A stretch of 64,000 nt of DNA from Amorphus coralli DSM 19760 (GTDB lineage Bacteria > Pseudomonadota > Alphaproteobacteria > Rhizobiales > Amorphaceae): contig NZ_KB894572.1 in the NCBI RefSeq assembly GCF_000374525.1, positions 434,001-498,000 on the forward strand. Reading direction: 5' to 3'. Positions 53,743 through 61,713 of the stretch are shown here, one piece after another. Position numbers and translations under genes: made by a program. Within the stretch, counting starts at the first letter, position 1. Each line of letters begins with the position of its first letter. The notes beneath the pieces are model-generated. The model was not told where the DNA came from and searched no databases. It worked only from the letters and a program-made list of their open reading frames with translations.

Positions 53743-54645
53743 ATGTCCGACCCGCTTGCCCAGATCGTCGGGCTGCTCAGGCCGAGCGCCTCCTTTTCCA
53801 AGCAGGTGATCGCCGGCGGCCGCTGGATCGTGCGCCGCACCGATGTCGGCCGGCCCTTCTACTGCGCCATGCTGGAGGGCGACTGCCTGCTGAAGATCCC
53901 GGGCGAGGCGCCGGTGCGCATCGGCGCGGGCGACTTCGTGCTGGTGCCCATGGCCCAGGACTTCACCACCACCAGCCTGCCGCCGCCGCCCGACGGCACC
54001 CGCTCGCTACGCACGGAAATCCGCCCCGGCGTGTTCCGGCTCGGCGACCCGGAGGCGCCGCCCGACGCGCGCATGCTCGTCGGCCACTGCCATTTCGGCT
54101 CCGACGATGCGAGCCTCCTGGTGCCGCTCCTGCCGCGCGTGGTGCACGTCGTCGGCGAGGGCCGCCTGACCACCCTGCTGGAGCTCATCGCCGGCGAGAC
54201 GCGCGCCGCCCGGCCGGGCCGCGACGTGGTGCTGGAGCGACTGCTGGAGGTGATGCTCATCGAGGCGCTGCGCTCCACCACAGGGCCCGACGCGCCGCCC
54301 GGGCTTCTGCGCGGACTGGCCGACGCGCGGCTCGCCATCGCGCTGCGCCAGATGCACGCCCGGCCGACCGAGGCGTGGACGGTGGCCGCGCTTGCCCGCG
54401 CGGCGGGGCTGTCGCGCTCCACCTTCTTCGAACGCTTCCGCCGCGAGGTCGGCACCGCGCCGATGGACTATCTGGCCTCCTGGCGCATGGCGCTCGCCAA
54501 GGACCTGCTGCGCCAGGGCCGGGCCGGCGTCGCCCAGGTCGCCGAGCGCGTCGGCTACGCCTCCGCCAGCACCTTCAGCGTGGCCTTCACCCGCCATGTC
54601 GGCATGCCGCCGGTGGCGTACGCGCGCGGGCAGCGGGCCGGGTGA
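53743..54645 (+). CDS. AraC-family regulator with cupin_6 N-terminal domain
   Basis: 300 residues from ATG 53743 (MSDPLAQIVGLLRPSASFSKQV). The N-terminal cupin (GDCLLKIPGEAPVRIGAGDFVLVP) is the type found in regulators of SDR/oxidoreductase genes. The C-terminal AraC domain has two helix-turn-helices: AWTVAALARAAGLSRSTFFERFRREVG and GVAQVAERVGYASASTFSVAFTRHVGMPPVAYAR. Divergent from the SDR gene, the common activator layout. Confidence 0.92.
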   Translation: MSDPLAQIVGLLRPSASFSKQVIAGGRWIVRRTDVGRPFYCAMLEGDCLLKIPGEAPVRIGAGDFVLVPMAQDFTTTSLPPPPDGTRSLRTEIRPGVFRLGDPEAPPDARMLVGHCHFGSDDASLLVPLLPRVVHVVGEGRLTTLLELIAGETRAARPGRDVVLERLLEVMLIEALRSTTGPDAPPGLLRGLADARLAIALRQMHARPTEAWTVAALARAAGLSRSTFFERFRREVGTAPMDYLASWRMALAKDLLRQGRAGVAQVAERVGYASASTFSVAFTRHVGMPPVAYARGQRAG

Positions 54646-54684
54646 GGGGAGGGAGGGGTAAACAGGCAGGCCTCAGCCCGCAGC

Positions 54685-54717
54685 CCTGGATTCCCGCCTG
54701 CGCGGGAATGAGCGGAG
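54685..54717 (+). repeat. REP-like palindrome 1
   Basis: ATTCCCGC-CTGC-GCGGGAAT (54690-54709) followed by GAGCGGAG. This is a form of the common bacterial intergenic ATTCC-CGGGAAT palindrome. Copies 2 and 3 nearby have CCAGC/GCTGG in the arms, a compensated change. Confidence 0.8.
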
Positions 54718-54769
54718 ATTTGAGGCAGCGGTCGGTGTGAACCAACCTCTGCCTCTCCGGACAGCACCA

Positions 54770-54880
54770 ACCAGCGCGCGACCGCGCGCCGGCCGGAGGC
54801 CGCCCTCGCGGAGCGATGAGCGAAGCGAATTCGCGTGAGCGGAAAAAACCGCAAGCGCACTCGGCGTGAGGGGCAAAACA
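54770..54880 (+). repeat. Dispersed repeat, copy A
   Basis: 54770-54795 and 54797-54814 match perfectly, in inverted orientation, two parts of copy B (55493-55518 and 55417-55434), which are contiguous here. The following AGCGG-AAAA tract continues with partial similarity. Confidence 0.75.
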
Positions 54881-55384
54881 AACACCATCACCCCCGCGCC
54901 GCGTCCGGCCGGGGTTTTCCAGAAACAGGGATCGGTGGGGCGCAAAATGGCGGCCATCCGATTTGTATTTTTGCGGTCGCCCTTCGGCGCCCCACCCTGA
55001 CGTTCGAACCGATGCGGCCACCCACTTTCCTGGGCTGAAGGAGTCGGACCTTCCGCCCCTCCACCGGGCCGCGGACGCCGCGCAGTCGCGAGTACCTCTA
55101 CTGGGGCGGTTCGCGAGAACCGCGTCTTCGAGGCCATGCACGGCGCGTCCCGCCTTTTGTCCCGGCGGACCCACACGCCATCGGTACACCCAGCCCGCCC
55201 GTCCGTTACACGGGCCGCAGCCAGGCCGTCAGGCCCTCGACCCACGTGGCGGACGGTCCGGACACGGCTCCCAGCGGGTCAAGCGACGGGAGGAAGGATA
55301 CGGGAGGATTGAGGGGGCGGGGATAAGATGGGGGTGAGATTGGCTTTTGGTGCGCTCACGTGGAATTTGCGGCCTGATTTGTTT

Positions 55385-55518
55385 TCCGCTCACGCCGAAT
55401 GCGCTGGCGCGCATCGGCTCCGCGAGGGCGGCCTGGGTTTTTGGGTCGCAAAGCCGGACGGCGAACCGGTTCCCACTTCGCCTGGCTTTGCTCGGCCGGC
55501 GCGCGGTCGCGCGCTGGT
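55385..55518 (-). repeat. Dispersed repeat, copy B, interrupted by palindrome copy 2
   Basis: Reverse complement of copy A split by a 58-nt insertion (55435-55492) that is mostly the Hyphomicrobiales-type palindrome. Matches: 26 bp (55493-55518) and 18 bp (55417-55434), perfect by eye. Confidence 0.75.
55448..55491. repeat. Hyphomicrobiales-type intergenic palindrome, copy 2
   Basis: Arms GCAAAGCC (55448-55455) and GGCTTTGC (55484-55491); core with CGAACCGGTTCCCACTTCG. Relative to copy 3, AAAA/TTTT in the core has become CGAA/TTCG, a paired change. Confidence 0.85.
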
Positions 55519-55599
55519 GGGGGTATGCGGGGAGGGCGCGTGAGCGGCGGGGTGCAGTCCAGCATGGCCTTGGTCGGGTCCCTGGAGCCGGCCCCATCT

Positions 55600-55630
55600 T
55601 CCGCTCATTCCAGCGAAGGCTGGAATCCAG
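55600..55630 (-). repeat. REP-like palindrome 2 (left arm of 31-bp inverted pair)
   Basis: ATTCCAGC-GAAG-GCTGGAAT (55607-55626) inside a 31-nt unit that is the exact reverse complement of 55726-55756. Confidence 0.85.
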
Positions 55631-55725
55631 ATGTGGCGGACGATCGGGGCTGCAGTGCGGGAGGATGGGCGCAGCCGCCCGCCGAGTGCCTCATCCCACT
55701 TCGCCGCCTGCAGCAATCTCGGCAA

Positions 55726-55756
55726 CTGGATTCCAGCCTTCGCTGGAATGAGCGGA
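55726..55756 (+). repeat. REP-like palindrome 3 (right arm of 31-bp inverted pair)
   Basis: ATTCCAGC-CTTC-GCTGGAAT (55730-55749) with GAGCGGA tail; exact inverted partner of 55600-55630, with 95 nt between them. Confidence 0.85.
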
Positions 55757-55885
55757 GTTTGGGGGAGAGGGGTGGAGAGGATCGTCCGCCAGTTTGGTAA
55801 TCGCGTGAGCACCCAGCTGTTAGCGAATCCGATGGGGCACTGGACGGTCCGGACGCGACTGCCCAAGAGCTTGAACTGCCGGACC

Positions 55886-56010
55886 TATTCCTCCGCGTCG
55901 ATGGTGATGGAGTCACGTTCGCTCGCTAGGGCGATGGTGCCGCCCTCGATGGCCTCCGGGGCAACGTGGCCGACCACCCTTCCCAAGTGTAGCCGGAAGG
56001 CCGACGTTCT
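55886..56010 (-). pseudogene. Degenerate fragment of ilvD
   Basis: Read leftward, this encodes [20 protein letters not shown] followed by DSITIDAEE and a stop. This parallels [19 protein letters not shown] and DSITIDAHD of the intact ilvD product (about residues 470-505). The DNA similarity covers about 115 nt and fades on both sides (56000-56010 and near 55890). It is a decayed partial duplicate, in the same orientation as ilvD 1 kb away. Confidence 0.85.
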
Positions 56011-56018
56011 CGTGCGAT

Positions 56019-56033
56019 AATATGTTACATATT
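56019..56033. promoter_or_regulatory. Palindromic operator 1 of the RHH-like gene
   Basis: AATATGTTACATATT: 7-bp perfect arms around a central T. Its inner 13 bp recur, reverse-complemented, at 56056-56068, one palindrome every 36 nt centre to centre. Both lie upstream of the RHH-like gene. Confidence 0.7.
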
Positions 56034-56055
56034 CTGGTTGAAGCCGGTTCAAACA

Positions 56056-56068
56056 ATATGTAACATAT
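56056..56068. promoter_or_regulatory. Palindromic operator 2 of the RHH-like gene
   Basis: ATATGTAACATAT, a 13-nt palindrome about 30 nt upstream of the likely start. Together with operator 1 it suggests autoregulation by a small dimeric DNA-binding protein. Confidence 0.7.
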
Positions 56069-56100
56069 CCGTCTCGAGCGAACGGATGGAGCGCCACATG

Positions 56101-56667
56101 ATGCCGGTAATTAGGGTCAACGATGCCACCTTTGCCGATCTAAGTACCCTCAAGACATGGTACGACACTAAGACCCCAAGCGAGACCATTGACCGGCTCG
56201 TCCAAATAGCGATGGAGGAACTTGGTATAGAGCGGGGCGAGGGATCAGGTGAGGATGCTGCCACTGCCAGCAATGGCGCGATGCAGTTCGACACAGCCCC
56301 GGGACTTGCCTTCACAAAGCCGCTAGCCGCGTCAATCAACGGCCATTCACCGCAGAACCTAAACTGGTCTGCCATTTTGCTCGCCGTCATTAGCCAGGTG
56401 AAGGCAAAGGGGAGCAAAGGCGAGGATCTGGTCCGCCAACTATCAATTCCAGCAAGGGCGACACAGTACGAGGAAGATGGGTTCAAGTATCACCCCGACC
56501 TCGGCATTTCGCTTCAAGGGCAGTCGGCGTCTGACTGTTGGAAGGAAGTCGACCGTCTTGCCAAAAAATGGCGCATTCCGGTGGTGGTTGAGTTTCGCTG
56601 GCGGGATAATCCGAAGGCCCAGTACCCAGGGCGGATTGGGATCCTCAGATCAGGTGGCGCTAAATAG
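56101..56667 (+). CDS. Ribbon-helix-helix-like protein with C-terminal domain of unknown function
   Basis: 188 residues from ATG 56101 ([20 protein letters not shown]); ATGs at 56098 and 56086 are also possible. Residues 1-45 (short strand, two helices: [16 protein letters not shown]) fit a ribbon-helix-helix DNA-binding fold. A loop follows, then an alpha/beta domain from about 65: [71 protein letters not shown] do not recognise the C-domain family. Local GC (about 55 percent) is clearly lower than that of neighbours, indicating horizontal acquisition. Two palindromes upstream imply autoregulation. Hairpin 56717-56740 follows. Confidence 0.75.
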   Translation: MPVIRVNDATFADLSTLKTWYDTKTPSETIDRLVQIAMEELGIERGEGSGEDAATASNGAMQFDTAPGLAFTKPLAASINGHSPQNLNWSAILLAVISQVKAKGSKGEDLVRQLSIPARATQYEEDGFKYHPDLGISLQGQSASDCWKEVDRLAKKWRIPVVVEFRWRDNPKAQYPGRIGILRSGGAK

Positions 56668-56716
56668 CGGTATTCACGACAATACGGATACCCAACGCTG
56701 GATATTTGCAGCCTTT

Positions 56717-56740
56717 AGGGCGGCCGATGGGCCGCCCTTT
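56717..56740 (+). terminator. Hairpin terminator after the RHH-like gene
   Basis: A 9-bp perfect stem (AGGGCGGCC 56717-56725, GGCCGCCCT 56730-56738) with loop GATG, then TT only. It lies 50 nt past the stop; the U-tract is weak. Confidence 0.5.
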
Positions 56741-56794
56741 GTGCATTGCAGTGGTGACCTAGAAAGTCAGGTCGCCATCCAAGTTTTTCTCATC

Positions 56795-56838
56795 GCAATC
56801 CCGGACGGAAAACCGGTTCCCACTTTTCCTGGGATTGC
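56795..56838. repeat. Hyphomicrobiales-type intergenic palindrome, copy 3
   Basis: Arms GCAATCCC (56795-56802) and GGGATTGC (56831-56838); core with GGAAAACCGGTTCCCACTTTTCC, close to the classical Rhizobiales repeat. It ends just before the ilvD stop codon. Confidence 0.88.
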
Positions 56839-56839
56839 T

Positions 56840-58513
56840 CTAGTTCGTCGCAGCGCCCTCGCTGGCGCTTTTGGCCAGCTTGGCGAACTTGGCGAGCACG
56901 CCGCGGGTGTAGCGCGGCTCCGGCTTTTTCCAGGCGGCGCGGCGGCGCGCGATCTCCGCGTCGTCGACGTTGAGCTGCAGCTTCAGATCGTGCGCGTCGA
57001 TGGTGATGGAATCGCCTTCCTCCACCAGCGCTATGGTTCCGCCCTCGATGGCTTCCGGCGTGACGTGGCCGACCACCATGCCCCAGGTGCCGCCGGAGAA
57101 GCGGCCGTCGGTGATCAGTCCGACCGTCTCGCCCAGGCCGCGGCCGATGAGGGCGGAGGTGGGCGCCAGCATCTCCGGCATGCCCGGCCCGCCCTTCGGG
57201 CCCAGATAGCGCAGCACCAGCACGTCGCCGTGGGTGATCCGGTCGTTGAGGATCGCGTCCATCGCCGACTTCTCGTCGTCGAAGACCCGGGCCGGGCCGG
57301 TGATGACCGGGCTCTTCAGGCCGGTGATCTTGGCGACGGAGCCGCCCTCGGCGAGGTTGCCCTTGAGGATCGCCAGGTGGCCCTGCTTGTACATCGGGTC
57401 GGAGATCGGCCGGATGACCTCCTGGTCGGCGCGCGGCTCGTCCGGCACGTCGGCGAGCTCCTCGGCCAGCGTGCGGCCGGTGATGGTCAGGCAATCGCCG
57501 TGGATGTGGCCGGCGTTGAGCAGGATCTTGAGGACCTGCGGGATGCCGCCGGCCTTGTGCAGGTCGACCGCCATGAAGCGGCCGGACGGCTTCAGGTCGC
57601 ACAGCACCGGCACCTCGCGGCGGACGCGCTCGAAGTCGTCCAGCGTCCACTCCACCTCGGCCGCGTCAGCAATGGCGAGATAGTGCAGCACGGCGTTGGT
57701 GGAGCCGCCGGTCGCCATGATCAGCGCCACGGCGTTCTCGATGGACTGTCGGGTGACGATGTCGCGCGGCTTGATGCCCTTCTTCACCGCCTCCACCAGC
57801 ACCTCGGCAGAGCGGGCGGCGCTGTCGACCTTCTCCTGGTCGGGGTTGGCCATGTCGGAGGAATAGAGCAGCGACATGCCGAGCGCCTCGAAGGAGGAGC
57901 TCATGGTGTTGGCGGTGAACATGCCGCCGCAGGAGCCGGAGGACGGGCAGGCGTTGCGCTCGATGCCCTCGAAGTCCTCGTCGCTCATCTTGCCGGCCTT
58001 GTAGGCGCCGACCGCCTCGAAGGCGGAGACGATGGAGAGGTCCTGGCCCTTCCAGCGGCCGGGCTTGATGGTGCCGCCATAGACGTAGATCGCCGGCACG
58101 TTGGAGCGGCAGATGCCGATCATGCCGCCGGGCATGTTCTTGTCGCAGCCGCCGATGACGACGACGCCGTCCATCCACTGGCCCTGGACGCAGGTCTCGA
58201 TGCAGTCGGCGATCACCTCGCGGGAGATGAGGGAATATTTCATGCCCTCGGTGCCCATCGACATGCCGTCGGAGATGGTCGGCGTGCCGAACATCTGCGG
58301 GTTGGCGCCGGCGGCGCGGATGGCGGCATCGGCGGCGTCGGCCAGGCGCTGCAGGCCGGCGTTGCAGGGCGTGATGGTCGAGTGGCCGTTGGCGATGCCG
58401 ATCATCGCCTTGGAGAAGTCTTCCTTCTTGTAGCCGAGCGCGTAGTACATCGCGCGGTTGGGCGAGCGCTCGACGCCCTGGGTGACGTGCTTGGAACGGT
58501 CGTTGGCGGCCAT
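56840..58513 (-). CDS. ilvD: Dihydroxy-acid dehydratase
   Basis: A 557-residue Fe-S enzyme of branched-chain amino acid biosynthesis, converting 2,3-dihydroxy acids to 2-keto acids. The cluster Cys are C50 in ITPCNAGLQ, one in [10 protein letters not shown] (about 123) and one in [13 protein letters not shown] (about 195). The C-terminus reaches [14 protein letters not shown] and [21 protein letters not shown] precedes the ATG. It is divergent from a LysR gene. A fragment of its 3' part lies at 55886-56010. Confidence 0.96.
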   Translation of the reverse strand: MAANDRSKHVTQGVERSPNRAMYYALGYKKEDFSKAMIGIANGHSTITPCNAGLQRLADAADAAIRAAGANPQMFGTPTISDGMSMGTEGMKYSLISREVIADCIETCVQGQWMDGVVVIGGCDKNMPGGMIGICRSNVPAIYVYGGTIKPGRWKGQDLSIVSAFEAVGAYKAGKMSDEDFEGIERNACPSSGSCGGMFTANTMSSSFEALGMSLLYSSDMANPDQEKVDSAARSAEVLVEAVKKGIKPRDIVTRQSIENAVALIMATGGSTNAVLHYLAIADAAEVEWTLDDFERVRREVPVLCDLKPSGRFMAVDLHKAGGIPQVLKILLNAGHIHGDCLTITGRTLAEELADVPDEPRADQEVIRPISDPMYKQGHLAILKGNLAEGGSVAKITGLKSPVITGPARVFDDEKSAMDAILNDRITHGDVLVLRYLGPKGGPGMPEMLAPTSALIGRGLGETVGLITDGRFSGGTWGMVVGHVTPEAIEGGTIALVEEGDSITIDAHDLKLQLNVDDAEIARRRAAWKKPEPRYTRGVLAKFAKLAKSASEGAATN

Positions 58514-58777
58514 GTCGGTTTCCTTCCCCGGTCGGCTTGTCTGGTCAGGCGCTCCCGGTGCGCTCCGGGCAGGCGGCCTGCGGATCCTGATCTCGATCGG
58601 CCCCGGCGCGGCGCGTAGCGGATGCGGGCGGCGCGGGCACGGGAGCCGGCCGGCGCTGGGCCGGCTGCGAAAGGGACCTTAGACGCTTTCCAAAGCCAAC
58701 AGGAAATATATTATTCCTGCGCAACTCGGTCGTTTTCGATATGAGTAAGCCTGCCGGCCGATGCGGGACTCAAGCCC

Positions 58778-59686
58778 ATGAATTTGCGCCAGCTTCGCCA
58801 GTTCCTCGCCGTCGCCGACGAGCTGCATTTCGGCCGCGCGGCGGAGCGGCTCGGCATGACCCAGCCGCCGCTCAGCCAGTCGATCCAGGCGCTGGAGGAG
58901 GAGCTGGGGGTGCGGCTGTTCGCCCGCACCAAGCGCTCGGTGGCGCTGACCACGGTGGGGGCGGAATGGCGGGCGCATGCGCGCCGGCTGGTGGCGGAGG
59001 CCGATGCGCTGCCGGACGTGGCGCGCAGGCTGGCGCGCGGCCAGCTCGGCCAGCTCAGGCTGGCGTTCGTGTCGACGGCCGACTACTCGATCCTGCCGCT
59101 CATCGTGGCGCGCTTCAAGGCGGCCTATCCGGAGGTGGAGGTGGCGCTGCAGGAGGCGACGTCGGACCTGCAGATCGAGGCGCTGCTGGCCGGCAGCCTC
59201 GACGCCGGGCTGATCATCCCGCAGGCCGGGCTGCACGTGAGCCTCGACTACCTGCCGCTGGTGCGCGAGCCGCTGGTGGCGGCGGTGCCGGAGGCGTGGA
59301 TCGCGGACGGCCGAGTGACGCCGGGGCGCGGCGGCACGCTCGATCTCGACGACGTGCTCGACGAGCCGCTGATCCTGTTTCCCCGCCGCATCGCGCCGGA
59401 TTTCCACGACATCGTCACGGGGGCCTACGCGGTGCGGGGCGCCGCGCCGCAGATCTTCCAGGAAGCGATCCAGATGCAGACCATCGTGGCGCTCGTCGCG
59501 GTGGGGCTGGGGCTGGCGCTGGTGCCGCAGTCGTTGACGGACCTGGGACGGTCCGGCGTGCGCTACCTGCGGCTTTCCGGCGCGGCGCCGGAGGTGGAGA
59601 CCGGGCTCGTCTGGCGCAAGGGCGAGGCGCTGCCGACGGTGGCGCACCTGGTCGAGATGGCCGGCGATCTGGCGCGGGAGGGCTGA
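58778..59686 (+). CDS. LysR-family transcriptional regulator
   Basis: 302 residues. LNRQL-type N-terminus (MNLRQLRQFLAVADELHFGRAAERLGMTQPPLSQSIQALEEELG) holds the winged helix-turn-helix; the effector domain starts near residue 90 (LRLAFVSTADYSILPLIVARF). It is divergent from ilvD with a 264-nt shared region, but the HFGRAAERLGMTQPPLSQ subgroup usually controls catabolic genes for aromatic or organic acids, so control of ilvD is only one possibility. Confidence 0.93.
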   Translation: MNLRQLRQFLAVADELHFGRAAERLGMTQPPLSQSIQALEEELGVRLFARTKRSVALTTVGAEWRAHARRLVAEADALPDVARRLARGQLGQLRLAFVSTADYSILPLIVARFKAAYPEVEVALQEATSDLQIEALLAGSLDAGLIIPQAGLHVSLDYLPLVREPLVAAVPEAWIADGRVTPGRGGTLDLDDVLDEPLILFPRRIAPDFHDIVTGAYAVRGAAPQIFQEAIQMQTIVALVAVGLGLALVPQSLTDLGRSGVRYLRLSGAAPEVETGLVWRKGEALPTVAHLVEMAGDLAREG

Positions 59687-59748
59687 CGGCCGCCGTCCCG
59701 TCGGGACGCACGCTCCCCTGTTCCATGTGCGCGATCGATCCTTGATCC

Positions 59749-59790
59749 ATACCGACTGGTCGGTATAGAAAGATACCAACCAATCGGTAT
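59749..59790. promoter_or_regulatory. Tandem TetR operators
   Basis: ATACCGAC-TG-GTCGGTAT (59749-59766; 8-bp perfect arms) and the weaker ATACCAAC-CA-ATCGGTAT (59773-59790), 24 nt apart centre to centre and 15 nt before the tetR ATG. Likely autoregulatory. Confidence 0.75.
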
Positions 59791-59804
59791 GGAGCGGGCG
59801 AACG

Positions 59805-60428
59805 ATGCCACGACAGACGGAGTCCCGGGCAAGACTGCTGGATGCGGCGCTGATTGTGTTCCGCACAAGGGGCTACACCGCCACCCGCGTCGAGGACGTG
59901 TGTGCCGAGGCGGGCGTGACCAAGGGCAGCTTCTTTCACCACTTCAAGACCAAGGAAGAGCTGGCGGTCGCCGCCGCGGAGCGCTTTTCCGAGCATGCCG
60001 ATACGCTGTTTGCCGGTGCGCCCTACCGGGCCGTCGCCGACCCGCGCGAAAGGCTGCTGGGCTACGTGGCGCTGCGGCGGGCGTTGCTGGACGGGCCGCT
60101 GCCGGAGGTGACCTGCCTGCTCGGAACGCTGGTCCAGGAGACCTACGAGATCCATCCCGCGATCGGCCGGGCGGCCGGCGAACACATCCTCGCCCATGCC
60201 GACGAGGTCGGCGCGATGGCGGCGGCCGCCAAGGCGGCCTGTGCGCCGGAGGCCGACTGGTCGGCTGAAGGCCTCGGCAGGCACATCCAGGCGGTGATCC
60301 AGGGGGCTTTCATCCTGGCCAAGGCCGGCGGTGGCACGGACGCCGCGAGGGAATGCCTCGACCATTTAGGCCGCTATCTCGAGCTTCTGCTTCCGCCCGT
60401 CGAGGAAGGCAGGCAGGCCGCGGCCTGA
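59805..60428 (+). CDS. TetR/AcrR-family regulator
   Basis: 207 residues. The helix-turn-helix (residues about 30-52, ATRVEDVCAEAGVTKGSFFHHFKTKEELA) is followed by a ligand-binding domain typical of the AcrR/YcdC-like regulators with TYEIHPAIGRAAGEHI. Two operators lie directly before the ATG. The VOC gene follows after 56 nt and is probably controlled with it. Confidence 0.92.
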   Translation: MPRQTESRARLLDAALIVFRTRGYTATRVEDVCAEAGVTKGSFFHHFKTKEELAVAAAERFSEHADTLFAGAPYRAVADPRERLLGYVALRRALLDGPLPEVTCLLGTLVQETYEIHPAIGRAAGEHILAHADEVGAMAAAAKAACAPEADWSAEGLGRHIQAVIQGAFILAKAGGGTDAARECLDHLGRYLELLLPPVEEGRQAAA

Positions 60429-60484
60429 CCGGCCAGACAGAGACCGGGGCCCCAACAGTCCCCGCGCAATCGGAGAAAAGGATC

Positions 60485-60967
60485 ATGGCTTCCGTTCAGA
60501 CGATCACGCCGTGCCTCTGGTTCGACCGCAACGCGGAGGAGGCTGTCGACTTCTACATGTCCGTCTTCGACGACTCCGAGGTGCTGAGCCTCACCCGCTA
60601 CGGTGACAGCGGACCCGGCGAACCGGGCTCGGTGATGGTGATGACGTTCCGGCTGGCCGGGCAGGAGTTCATGGCGTTGAACGGCGGACCGATGTTCCAC
60701 TTCACCGAGGCGCTCTCGCTCTCGGTTCGCTGTGCCGACCAGGCCGAGGTCGACCACTATTGGACGCGGCTTTCCGACGGCGGCGAAGAGGGGCCCTGCG
60801 GCTGGCTGAAGGACCGGTTCGGCCTGTCGTGGCAGATCGTGCCGGCGGCGGTGGGCGACATGCTGTCGAGCGGCAACGCAGCTGCGGTCGGCCGGTTCAT
60901 GGCGGCGATGATGCAGATGAAGAAGCTCGACATCGCGACGCTGGAGGCCGCCTTCCACGGCGCGTGA
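60485..60967 (+). CDS. VOC family (PhnB-like glyoxalase fold) protein
   Basis: 160 residues from ATG 60485 (MASVQTITPCLWFDRNAEEAVDFYMSVF). LTRYGDSGPGEPGSVMVMTFRLAGQEFMALNGGP, LSVRCADQAEVDHYWTRLSDGGEEGPCGWLKDRFGLSWQIVP is the DUF/PhnB-like (3-demethylubiquinone-9 3-methyltransferase annotated) VOC pattern. Such proteins often act on or bind a toxic small molecule. Downstream of a TetR gene with strong operators, so inducible detoxification is suggested. Confidence 0.88.
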   Translation: MASVQTITPCLWFDRNAEEAVDFYMSVFDDSEVLSLTRYGDSGPGEPGSVMVMTFRLAGQEFMALNGGPMFHFTEALSLSVRCADQAEVDHYWTRLSDGGEEGPCGWLKDRFGLSWQIVPAAVGDMLSSGNAAAVGRFMAAMMQMKKLDIATLEAAFHGA

Positions 60968-60981
60968 CACCGCCCTCGGGC

Positions 60982-61713
60982 TCAGGCCGGCGCAAGCAGG
61001 CGCCGGTTTCGGTGCAGGCGGGCAGCAGCGGCGAGCAGAAGAGCCGCGAAAGCCAGCCCTCCGGCCGACCAGGCAAGTCCGGCGGCGACGTTGCCGTCCA
61101 CGAAGGCGAGAATGCCGGCCACTGACCAGGTGGAGGGCACGAGGAAGAAGAGGGTCGCATACCAGGCTTCGTGCGGCACGAAGAGATAGACCACGGCGAT
61201 CTGGGTCAGGAGGTTGAGGATCTTGAAGAGCCCCATCGCCTGGACCTTATCGCGGGCGAGCGCCGGGATGGCGAGCGTTGCGGTGGGCGTGGCGAGGGCG
61301 AGGCCAGCGACAGGCAGGAGCCATTGCCAGACCGGCAGATTGACCATTCCGATGACAAGCACCATGACGAGCCCGTAGGCGAAGACGAAGAAGCTGCCGG
61401 CCACGGTGCGCAGGAGCAGCGGTGCGGCGCGGGGCAGGGGCGTCACCGACAGCGCCCGGTCCACCCCGGCGTCGACCTCGTCGACCAGCAGCATGGCGAA
61501 GACGTAGCCGAAGCCGGGCATGTAGCCGAGCAGTAGCACGATCTGGATCGGCAGCCACCAGGCCTCGAACAGGCCGGCGGCGCGCACCCAGGCCGCCACG
61601 CCGACCAGCACGATCATTAGCGCCAGGATGTTCCGCATCACCGCGTCGCGGGCGATGGTCCGCAGGTCGTGGCGGGCGAGCGCGGCGAGACCGGGGAGGG
61701 CGGAGCCTGTCAT
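60982..61713 (-). CDS. ABC exporter permease 2
   Basis: 243 residues, six TM helices, from ATG 61713 (MTGSALPGLAALARHDLRTIARDAVMRN). It is the same length as the permease encoded just upstream, and both belong to the ABC-2-like fluoroquinolone-export type (TM-TM with LVDEVDAGVDRALSVTPLPR). The ATG overlaps the preceding stop by 4 nt. Two unequal permeases plus one ATPase form the transporter; cargo unknown. Confidence 0.82.
   Translation of the reverse strand: MTGSALPGLAALARHDLRTIARDAVMRNILALMIVLVGVAAWVRAAGLFEAWWLPIQIVLLLGYMPGFGYVFAMLLVDEVDAGVDRALSVTPLPRAAPLLLRTVAGSFFVFAYGLVMVLVIGMVNLPVWQWLLPVAGLALATPTATLAIPALARDKVQAMGLFKILNLLTQIAVVYLFVPHEAWYATLFFLVPSTWSVAGILAFVDGNVAAGLAWSAGGLAFAALLLAAAARLHRNRRLLAPA

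Larger units (their letters stand above)
54646..56100. other. Repeat-rich, gene-poor accessory region
   Basis: About 1.45 kb with no convincing gene. It contains three REP-like palindromes, a larger dispersed repeat present as inverted copies A and B, an inserted Hyphomicrobiales-type palindrome, an ilvD fragment and two operators. The many Arg/Pro-rich ORFs in all frames are products of these repeats. Confidence 0.85.

Noticed and set aside
54996-55030. tRNA-like T-loop (GTTCGAA) on either strand
   Set aside because: Stem arms do not pair and no acceptor, D or anticodon arms are visible.
54830-55245. Several overlapping ORFs with LIPAQAGIQ or SFPRRRESR peptides
   Set aside because: Translations of REP-like repeats, commonly misannotated as hypothetical proteins.
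54685-55756. CRISPR array
   Set aside because: Only three short palindromes, irregularly spaced, in both orientations, with no cas genes.
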